A stretch of 64,000 nucleotides of DNA. Source: Lindgomyces ingoldianus. Lineage: Eukaryota; Ascomycota; Dothideomycetes; Pleosporales; Lindgomycetaceae. The notes beneath the pieces are model-generated. The model was given only the letters and a program-made list of their open reading frames with translations, was not told where the DNA came from and ran no database searches. Below are positions 36,801 to 47,133 of the stretch, one piece after another. Each line of letters opens with the position of its first letter. Position 1 is the first letter of the stretch. The position numbers and the translations under genes are program-made. Location: positions 638,556 through 702,555 of the forward strand of contig NW_022985164.1 in assembly GCF_010093535.1 (NCBI RefSeq), given 5' to 3'.

Positions 36801-37666
36801 CGTGAAGCTCTATAACCTTACTCGTGCACAATCGTAACACTACGCAATAAAAATAAGCAGGTAATTGTTAAGACTATACTTAAGCTATATGCGTAAGGAT
36901 TTTCCCCTTAGATGGCATTTGTGGTTGATATAGCTAATTCTTTGCGTGCTAAGCAAAATCTAGGCCATGTTAGCATAAACTAGCCTAGTACGTTTATAAA
37001 GCGTTATTTAGAGCTTAAAGTAACGTTTAAGTGTAAGTACAACTATAAGAGAGCTCTCTACAAGAGTCCTAGGGTAATTTAGGGCAGGTTTAGCCTTGTG
37101 GAGAATATTAAAGCTAAGCATAGCATCTAGGATAATAACATGTACAACTTTAGCAAGACAGGCTTTATAATAGGCTAAACATCTATTAACTATACTTGCG
37201 CTTAAAACTTTACTTTAAGCTCTAAATAACGCTTTACAAACGTACTAGGCTAGTTTATGCTAACATGGCCTAGATTTTGCTTAGCACGCAAAGAATTAGC
37301 TATATTAACCACAAATGCCATCTAAGGGGAAAATCCTTACGCATATAGCTTAAGTATAGTCTTAACAATTACCTGCTTATTTTTATTGCGTAGCCTTTGT
37401 AAGTTAGCTGTAGAATTAGCTTATAAAGGTTGTCTAGCGCTGTAGTTATTTATTATTATTTATAGAACCTTGTACATAGCTACAGCACATTTCTTTAAGA
37501 GTTTTATGTCTTATTTAAAAGTTTAGAGCGTAAACTATATCTTACGTTCTTTTAGCGCGTCTAAGTAGTGTTGTTAGGAATGCATTAGTGTAGGAAGGGT
37601 AGTTTAGTGGGGTCTTAGCAAAAGTAAGCGACTTAGGTGTGTGAGCAACTCGCCTGTGAAGTACGT
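30898..37666 (+). mobile_element. Snap-back Fot1-derived element D1, split by gypsy-1B
   Basis: It starts ACGTACTTCACAGGCGAG and ends with its inverse, flanked by TA (30896-30897, 37667-37668). Without gypsy-1B it is 1100 bp. The left arm is 30898-31175 plus 36845 to about 37045, and the right arm about 37190-37666. Read from 36845, one plus-strand frame runs through a Fot1-like N-terminal half: KQVIVKTIL, then FIKRY, KRAL, FSLVENIKAKHSI and NFSKTGF, the last at the first catalytic block. The sequence then turns back into an inverted copy of the arm. So the arms include transposase coding sequence, and the rest of the gene is absent. Confidence 0.85.
31176..36839 (+). mobile_element. Ty3/gypsy chromovirus gypsy-1B, full length, RIP-inactivated
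   Basis: At 5664 bp it is the same length as gypsy-1A, with 318-bp LTRs (31176-31493, 36522-36839) and target duplication CTACG (31171-31175, 36840-36844). Gag knuckle remnants are near 32440-32480, with H and C positions changed to Y. Reverse transcriptase YINN is near 34065-34090, integrase about 35160-35700, and the chromodomain about 36240-36400. The first and last 60-110 bp keep their C and G residues, while the inner LTR ends are mutated. Confidence 0.93.
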
Positions 37667-40600
37667 TATACTATAACTACTATAAAAAAAAAGCTGCGCA
37701 TGCATATCTCTTTATATAACTCTTACCTCTTAATTACTAATAAAGAAGAGCACACTTTTAGTATTACTAGCTTATAAATAGACAACACTTTAAGCATTAT
37801 AATAAAAGATTTTACGCAAAGAGAAAGAAAAAACTATAAAAAGTAAAGTTTTATATAAAAAGTAAAACTATTCTAGTAAAAAAGTAGCCTATTAAGTTTA
37901 ATAGTAGAAAGATTAAACTTACACATAATATAGTAGTTTTTACTTAAAAGAGATAAGTAAGCTACCTTTATATAATTAACTTAAAAAATAAAAATGCTAC
38001 ATAATAATATATTAAGTAACATATAAAAAAGGTATACATTGCATTTATGTGTTAACTAGAGGCAGCATTTAACTTTTTTATTACTACATAAACTATAGAC
38101 TCTTTGCATAATAATATTAACACACTTAACACATAAATTTAATAGTAGATAGATAATAGTAAGTGTAGTCTTACTTTCTTACTATTATAGCTTAATAGTG
38201 TAAAGCTGTTTATCTTTATAAATAAATTATTTACTAATAATAAGCACTTTAGCTTATAGCTAGAATTCTTAATTATATTAAGTAATAAAGACTATATAAA
38301 GTAAAGTAACTACTTTAAAATACTAAGTAACATTATACACTAGAATTTTACTAAGTGTAAAAAAGTAACTAGGAGTGTCTTTACTAGTAAACTATATAAA
38401 ATAGTTAAAAAGTTTAATAATATAATTACTTTTAGTATAACTTTATAGTAAATTATATAAACACTTAAACTACTACTAATTTTAGTAGTAATCTGCATAG
38501 ATTTAAGGTTTTTATATAATTACTTTATTAAGCTAAGCACTACTAGTAAAAAGTAACTTATAATTAACATTATATTACTTTATAAATTATATAAAAAAAA
38601 GAAATTACTAAAATAAAGTAAATTAATAGTAAAAATAACTTAGTAAATGTATATATAAAAAAATACTAAACTAAGCTTTTTAATTATTAGTTCTAACTAA
38701 CTACCTCTCTGTTTAGATAGAAGCATCTGTAGACTAGCTAGATTTTATGCGCAAAGATGCTTTAGACTAACTAGACTAATAACACTTTTATATAAAGCTT
38801 ATTTTTTTTATTTTTTATTTTTTTTATATTATACACACTTATTTTTATTATTATAAGAATCTGTTACTACTAGCACTATATAAAAAGAAAAAAGAGCTAA
38901 GAGATTATACAGTAAAGCTTAAAAAGTAAAAAAGAAAAAAAAGAAAAGCTATTTACATAGTATAACTAGCTTATTCTAACGCACAGCATTACTAGGGGTA
39001 AGTCCTAATAAATAAGGTAGAGTAAAGGCAGAACATAATTAGATAGACTTACATAGATAGAAAAAAAGTAACATGTATAAAAAGTAACTTTTTAGATAAT
39101 AAAAAAAGTTGCTAGTGTCTATATATAGCAGCAGTGTTATAGCCTAGATATAAGTAATTGCGCACAAGCAGGATTACATATCTATGTTACATAATGCTTA
39201 TGCGTAAACTTTTATGCATAAACATCTAGATATCCCTCTTTTCCTTTATATAAAGAAAAGAAAAGAGTAATAAAACTAAAAACATGTTGCTCTTACCTTA
39301 CTTACCTTGTATGCTGTGCACACTGTACACTACTCTTACTCTTGCTACTTAAGTGCTTATACTATAAGCAGCTAGCTGTTAGAGCCTATTTAACAGAACC
39401 TTAAATAATAATATAATCTAAGACTAGTTTTTTTTGCTAATTATATAAAACATTATAAACTAACTAAAAAGAACTTAGTACTTTACAAAGTTTAATGTAT
39501 AGGATAGATTTAACAAGATAAGAATAAAAAAAAGATAAGTAGCTTATAGTATTTTAAACTCTATAAAAACTCTATAAACTACTAGTAATACTGTTTAGCT
39601 TAATAAATGCCTTAGCAACATTTTAGTAAATTATTAATATAGCTTTTAACTTATATCTTAATGTTTTTACTTTAGTATATCTAGATAACATCCTTATCTA
39701 CTTAAAAAACAGCCTAAAAGACTATGTACAGAAAGTATAAAAGGTTCTAGAAAAGCTAAAGAAGTATAGGCTCTATCTACAGCTTTCTAAATGTAAATTC
39801 TATATTACTAAGATAAAGTACTTAAAATTTATAATTAATAGTAAAGAAATAAAAATTAACCTAGCTAAAATATAAAAAGTACTTAAATAGCTAAAACTTA
39901 TAATAGTTAAAAAAGTTAAGAGATTCTTTAAGCTATTAAGCTATATTAGACAAATAATTAAAAACTACTTAAAAATTACTATACCTTTAATAAACACTAC
40001 TACTAAAAAAAGAGCTATAGTAAAATTTATCTAAACCTTATAAATAAATAAAGCATTTATAGCACTAAAACAAGCTATAATAGCTAAACTAGTGCTAAGG
40101 ATGTACAACCTATAATTAAATACTAAGATTTATACAGACACATTCTTAGAAGCTAGCAAAGCTACATTTTACTAAAAACAGAAAGACAAGAAATAGCACC
40201 TAGTAGCGTACTACTCTACTAAGTTCTTAGGACCTAAAGCTAGCTACAGCATACCTAACAAAGAGTTAAAAGCAATATTAAATGCAGTAAAAGTATAGGC
40301 TACAGAGCTACATAGAATAGCAAAGCCTTTTTACATTATAATAGACTATGTAAACTTAGTTACATTCTTAACTATAAAAAAACTTTTACTTATACATGTA
40401 AAATAAGTAATAAAGCTTGCTTAGTTTAACTATATTATTAAGCATGTTCTAGAAGCATAAAACTAGTAGGCTAACACTCTTAGCTAAAGACTAGATTACT
40501 TTAATAAAAAAAAAGACTAAAAAGTTTACTTTCTTTAAAAAAAACTAACAAAGAATAGCTTTATAATAGGCTTTAGCCTATAAAAAAGCTCTGCACACTT

Positions 40601-41035
40601 ATAGTAAATAAGCAAAGATAGAAAAATCTAGTCTATAAATATTATAAGTCTTTAATGTTTAGACACCTAGGTATAGGCACTCTCTAAAAGAAATTACAGG
40701 CTGCTATACTATAACACATACTAAAAATAAAGCAACTATGCACTAAGGTGCTTAAAAAGTGTAACACTTATAATAAAAATAACTTATAAAAGTATAAAGC
40801 CTATAAATACCTTTAGCTAATAAAAGCTCTAAAATAACTATAAGTAATAGTTATAGTAGATTTTATTATAAAACTTCCCTTATCTAGAGAACTAAGAACA
40901 GAAAGAATGTGTAATATAATTATAGTAGCCCTTAATAAAACTACTAAGTATCTTTATATATAGCTATTAAAAAAAACTATTATAGCTAAAGAATTTATTT
41001 ATAAATTTAAATAAAATATTATGTTAGTATATAAA

Positions 41036-41236
41036 TGTAAAGATGGGATGGTAAGTAGCACGGATAGCACTGAGAGCAAGCTTTCGGAGAAAGATAGGAG
41101 TGTATTGTAAGAGAGACGAATCGCTGCCAAGCTTCGCTTGTCAGGATTCATGCTTATATACGAAGCACAGGTCATACGACCTCCAAACAGGTCAGGTGAG
41201 GCCATACTGGCCCGTTCTGGGACATCCGGCCTTACA
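41036..41236 (-). mobile_element. Solo LTR X2 (201 bp family), not RIP-mutated
   Basis: It is the reverse orientation of X1, the same length (201 bp), with target duplication ATAAA (41031-41035, 41237-41241). It inserted into the integrase region of gypsy-2A. It retains CCA, TGA and TGG words that X1 has partly lost. Confidence 0.9.
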
Positions 41237-44200
41237 ATAAATATCTTAAGATTATTATTTCTAACTAAGATAAACTATTTACTAGCAGATTCTAGAAAGC
41301 AGCTATATAACACTTTAGCATAACATATAAACTATCTATAGTATACTATCTATAAACAGACAGCTAAACTAAAAGAGTAAACACTAAAGTAAAAAAGTAC
41401 CTAAAAAAGTATATCTTTTACACTTAAAACAATTAAGCAGAATAGCTTTTTATAGCACAGCTAGCTATTAATATAGTAGCGTCTACTATAATAAAAGAAA
41501 CACTATATAAGGCTAATTTTAGTTATAACTTATACTTTATACTATAAGAAAACTAGTCTATAAACTCTTAAAAATTAATAGACTAGTTATTAAACTTATA
41601 AAACATATATAAAAAATTAGTAATTAAAGCTAGATCTAGTTAAAAAATAATAGAATAATACATAAATAAATTATAATAACTAGGCCTAAAAATCTGCCTA
41701 AAAGACTATATATACTTTAATACTAAAAACTTTAAGATATCTAGACTCTCTAGAAAGCTAGCAAAAAAAAGAATAGAACTATATAAAGTTCTATAAACCT
41801 AGTAAAATAACTATAAGCTTAAACTTCCCCTGCATATAAAAATACACCTATAGTTCTATGTCTTTAAATTAGAAAAAGCACTTAAAAAGATTCTCTTATT
41901 TATATAAAAAAAAATAAAGAAACTAAAGATAAAGTTAAATGTTAAATAGGCTCTAACAGCTAGCTGCTTATAGTATAAGCACTTAAGTAGCAAGAGTAAG
42001 AGTAGTGTACAGTGTGCACAGCGTATAAAGTAGGTAAGGTAAAGGTAACATGTTTCTAGTTTTATTACTCTTATCTTTCCTCTGTATAGAAGAAAAGGGG
42101 GATATCTAGATGTTTACACATAAAGGTTTGCGCACAAGCATTATATAACATAGATACATAGTCCTGCTTGTGCGCAATTGCTTGTATCTAGACTATAACG
42201 CTGCTGCTGTGTACAGATACTAGCAACTTTTTTATTTTATTTAAAAAGTTACTTTCTATACATGTTACTTCTCTTCTATCTGTGTAGGTCTATTTAATTA
42301 TGTTCTACCTTTACTCTACTTTATTTATTAGGACTTGCCTCTAGTAATGCTATGTGTTAAAATAAGCTAGTTATACTATGTAAATAGCTTTTTTTTTCTT
42401 TATCCTTTACTTTTTAAGCCTTACTATATAATCCCCTAGCTTTTTTTTTATTTATATAGTGCTAGCAGTAACAGATCCTTATAATAAGAAAGATAAGTAT
42501 GTACAATATAAAAAAAATAAGCTTTATATAAAAGTGTTATTAGTCTAGTTAGTTTAAAGCATCTTTACGCATAGAATCTAGCTAGTCTACAGATGCTTTT
42601 ATTTAGACAGAGAAGTAGTTAGTTAGAACTAATAATTAAAAAGCCTAATTTAGTGTTTTCTTTATATATACATTTACTAAGTTATTTTACTATTAATTTA
42701 CTTTATTTTAGTAATTTTCCTTTTCTTGTATAATTTATAAAGTAATATAATGTTAATTATAAGTTACTTTTTACTAGTAGTGCCTAGTTTAATAAAGTAA
42801 TTATATAAAGACCTTAAATCTATGCAGATTACTACTAAAATTAGTAGTAGTTTAAGTGTTTATATAATTTACTATAAAGTTATACTAAAAGTAATTACAT
42901 TATTAAACTTTCTAACTATTCTATATAGTTTACTAGTAAAAACACTCCTAGTTACTCTTTTACACTTAGTAAAATTTTAGTATATAATATTACCTAGTAT
43001 TTTAAAGTAGTTACTTTACTTTATATAGTTCTTATTACTTAATATAATTAAGAATCTTAGCTATAAGCTAAAGTTTTTATTATTAGTAAATAATTTATTT
43101 ATAAAAATAAATAGCTTTACACTATTAAGCTATAATAGTAAGAAAGTAAGACTATGCTTACTATTATTTATCTACTATTAGATTTATGCATTAAGTGTGT
43201 TAATATTATTATATAAAGGGTCTATAGTTTATGCAGTAATAAAGAGGTTAAATGCTGCCTTTAGTTAACATATAAATACAATGTATGCCTCTCTTATACA
43301 TTACTTAATATATTATTATGCAGCATCCTTATTTTTTAAGTTAATTATATAAAGGTAGCTTACTTATTTCTTCTAAGTAAGAACTACTATGTTATGTGTA
43401 AGTTTAATTCTTCTACTGTTAAACTTAATAGGCTGCTTTTTTACTAGAATAGTCTTACCTTTTGTGTAGAACTTTGCCTTTTATAGTTTTTTCTTTTCTT
43501 TTTACATAAAATTCTTTATTATAATGCTTAAGGTGTTATACAAATGCTTTTAGTTATGTCTAAAGCCTATGTTGTGTATATAGTGCATATTTGCCTAACC
43601 TTCTAGAATATCTAGAAAGATGTCTGTATACTAAGTTTTCTAGATATCTAGCTGTTAACATAGATTAATAAAAAAATTTATTTTATTTATAAAAATATTA
43701 TATAGTTAACTTATGTAGTTATTATTTTTTTTATACTTTTTAAAATTATATAATCTTGTCTGCTAAAGGTTTTTCTTTAGTAGTTTCCCTCTAGAGTAGA
43801 AGTTTGTACAGGTTGTAATGTAGTATAGATTATGCAGGTGGTATTAGTAGTGCATACACTACTGCAGGCGGTGGTGTGTACAATTAAGGGTGTGGAGCAG
43901 GCGTTAGGTAGAGTAGCATATATTGTTTGTATAGTAATTAGTGTAGTGCTAGCTAAGATGTAGAAGCAGGTAATGCTAGTATATTTAGTATTAATAGCAG
44001 CATTATGTTTAGTCTGCTTCTGTGCAAAGCCTTATATAGTAATAAAGGTTATGTATAAAGCTTTTCTAGTGTAATTACTTTTTTTTATACTATATTATAC
44101 AGCTTCTAGGCTTAGGTACCTTTAGTGCTTAGCTATAGTGTAATTTCTTTATTTTTTAGCACTTATATAAGCTTTTTTTTTAAACATGCAGCTAAGTGCT

Positions 44201-46740
44201 AAAAAGTCTTATAGTGTCTATTTTTTAAAATCTTTTATATATAAACTTAGAAAAGTAGCACTCTTCTAAGTTATTATATATAGATTAGTAATTATATAAC
44301 TTATATATAATTAAGTTTATAGGCTTATTAAAGCTTTTAACATGTTAATCTTATTATTCTAGTACTCTAGGCTAGTCTTATTTTATAGTGTTGCCTCTAA
44401 TATCTCTGTATCCTTTATAAGTTATTTATATAATAAAAATTATTTCTTATTTCTTTTTATTATTACATAAAGTTGTTAGTTGCTAGTAGGATTTTATTAT
44501 AATAGTATAGTTAATTACTTTTTTAGTAAATTACACAGGTACTGCTGTTATCTAGCTGCTAGGTTGTGCAGCTTTAATAGCTTTAGTGTGCGCCTTACAC
44601 TATCTCCTTTTTACTTTATATAGTAGCAGAGCTTACTATATAATGTAAAAGATTAATCTACTATTTTAAAAAATAAGTAACTAAATAAAGTACTTTATAA
44701 AGTGTAAATGCTTTATTATTACTTTTTCTAAGAAATAAGTAACAAAATAAAGTGCTTTATAAGGTGTAAAGTTAATTACTTATGCAGTAGATTACACAGG
44801 TACTGCTGTTGTCTAGCTGCTAGGTTGTGCAGCTTTAATAGCTTTAGTGTGCACCTTACACTATCTCCTTCTTACTTTGTACAGTAGCAGAGCTTACTGT
44901 ATAATGCAAAAGATTAATATGCTATTATTTAGCTACTAAGTTATATAGCTTTAATAGCTTTAGTGTGCGTCTTACACTATCTTCTTTTTACTTTGTATAG
45001 TAGCAGGGCTTGCTGTATAATATAAAGGATTAATCTACTATTTTAAAAAATAAGTAACTAAACAAAGTACCTTATAAAGCATAAGTGCTCTGTTGTTACT
45101 CTTTCTAAAAAATAAGTAATAAAATAAAGTACTTTATAAAGTGTAAGTACTTTATTATTATTTTTACTAATTTATAGTTAATTAAATTAACTACTAATTA
45201 GTGTTAAATAGGCTCTAACAGCTAGCTACTTATAGTATAAGCACTTAAGTAGCAAAAGTAAAAGTAGTGTATAGTGTGCATAGTGTATAAAGTAGGTAAA
45301 GTAAAAGTAACATAGTCCACAAGCGAATGTTCAACACAAGCGAGTGTTCCGCCCCACCACCAAAACGCAGCTAACCTACTACTAACTGCGATGCATTAAC
45401 AACTATACAATTAATTATCTTTAAAAGAGGCTAGAATTAACCTAGCTATTTAAGCTCTTAATAGAGACATGTCTTTAACTAAGAGGCGCGCTGCAGCACT
45501 CTATAATGTTAATTAAATAGCTCTCCGCTAACAACGCGCAGGGATGACTATGCAACGCGACTATACAGCTAACAACAAGAAGCTTACAAAGCTAGAAGAG
45601 GAGGTAATTATTAAGCATATACTTAATCTAGATTCCTAAGGATTTGCGCCTACTCTAGGTGCTGTACAAGAGATAGCTAATAAGCTTCTTACTAAGCGCG
45701 GCGCTCTACTAGCAGGTATTAACTAGCCATCTAACTTTGTTGCGCGTACGCTAGCAGTTAAAACCTACCTTAGCTAACTATATAATTACTAACAAGTAAA
45801 ATGTAAAGATCTAGTAATTATAAGCAAGTAGTTTAAGCTTGTAGAGGCTACATAATTAAAGTACAGCATTATAGATTAGGACATGTATAATTTTAACAAG
45901 ACAGGCTTTTAGATAGGGGTTATATTAAGCTAAATAGTTGTTATAGGCACAGATGAACATAATTAGCTAAAGGCTATATAGCTAGGCAACTGTGAATAGG
46001 TGACAGTTATTATAGGCATTAACGCAAATAGGTAAGCAATACCTCTATACACAATTTTTAAAGGCAAGCATCACCTATCTGCCTAGTATAAGGATAAGGA
46101 TATACTAAAGGACTAGGCTATTAGTGTTAGTAACAACAGCTAGACAACTAATAAACATAGAATTACATAGCTAGAGCACTTTAATCTGCACATAAAAAAT
46201 TACTTAGTAGGCTTATAGCAGCTACTTATTCTTAATAGCTATAAGAGCTATTACTCTATTAAATTCCTAGAGCTCTGCAAGTAGAGGCGTATTATAGCGC
46301 TCTGTATGCCAGCACACGCGTCACATATTCTACAGCTGCTTAACGTTGGCTGCTTTTCGCTGTTAAAGCGCGCGTACAGTACTAAAATTAGCTAGTTAAT
46401 CTGCTACTAGATTAACTATATTAATAAGCTAACCTTTCTACTAGCCTTTAAGGCAGCATTTAGTTGCTTAATTATAATAGATAATATCTGCGTAGGCTTT
46501 AGAGCTACAGGACTAGTCCTATTTAACCTAGAGCTGGTGCTCTTAAAGCTTAATATACAGCTACCTGATCAGCTAGCTACTCCACTACTAAATACTGCCT
46601 AGGAGGCTTAAACACCTAGTAATCCTTATAAGGTTAAGGCTTAGTTAACTCTACTATATAATTAGATTTAAAGGCATTAGAATTTATCTTCTTTTACTAT
46701 GCTTAATCTAGTAAAGCAGCTAAGCAAGGGCGCTACTAAG

Positions 46741-47133
46741 TGTCAGATTGAAGCACTGTTTCTAGGCTTCCTGAGATGAATGATGGGTTTGGATATGATG
46801 TATGGGATGATTGATTGATTGTATTGATTGTCCTGATTTATCGATCCTTTTTTTCTGCTCTACTCGTGTTGCTCGGCTTTTTGTTCTGCCGATCCGAGTC
46901 CCTCGCGCACTAGCCCTATGCGCGACCAGCTTGCAACATGCTGCAATTTGCTGCAAAATGCTGTAACATGCTGCAATTTGCTGCAATTTGCTGCAACATG
47001 CTGTAAAATGCTGCAATTTGCTGCAACATGCTGCAAAATGCTGCAAAATGCTGCAATTTGCAGCAACATACTGTTCGAGCTTATTGCTCGTACTATGTAG
47101 CAGCTTTCGTCAAACGTTCCTCCTGTCTTGACA
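46741..47133. mobile_element. Unmutated 393-bp insertion of unknown type in the transposase
   Basis: This GC-normal block has TGTCAG...TTGACA ends and lies between two parts of the transposase. The ends resemble an LTR, but the flanking five bases (CTAAG and GTAGG) are not a matching target duplication, so the exact borders and class are uncertain. It contains the 10-bp tandem array listed next. Confidence 0.5.
46930..47069. repeat. 10-bp tandem array, about 14 units of GCTGCAANNT
   Basis: There are fourteen consecutive 10-bp units, GCTGCAA followed by TTT, AAT or CAT-type endings, with almost no length variation. A few units have GCTGTAA. Because the unit is not a multiple of 3, all frames stay open over parts of it; I do not regard any as a gene. 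Confidence 0.9.

Larger units (their letters stand above)
25738..39395 (+). mobile_element. Ty1/copia element copia-1, full length, split by D1
   Basis: The 280-bp LTRs (25738-26017, 39116-39395) have target duplication GAACC (25733-25737, 39396-39400). Net length without D1 is about 6.9 kb. After a long leader of about 2 kb come a degraded zinc knuckle (about 28430-28470), integrase (about 28900-29900; the best preserved stretch, 29670-29852, is open), reverse transcriptase (about 30480-30890, then after D1 from 37669) and RNase H (about 38000-38700). Integrase before reverse transcriptase is the copia order. All domains are RIP-mutated. Confidence 0.9.

Noticed and set aside
40999..41323. 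Open frames spanning the solo LTR at 41036
   Set aside because: They run from RIP-mutated gypsy-2A into the LTR and have no coding character.
46930..47069. CRISPR-like array
   Set aside because: Units are directly adjacent 10-mers without spacers, in a eukaryotic genome.
46762..47100. Cysteine/glutamine-rich open frames over the 10-bp array
   Set aside because: The same array keeps several frames open because the unit has no stops; low complexity, not a protein gene.
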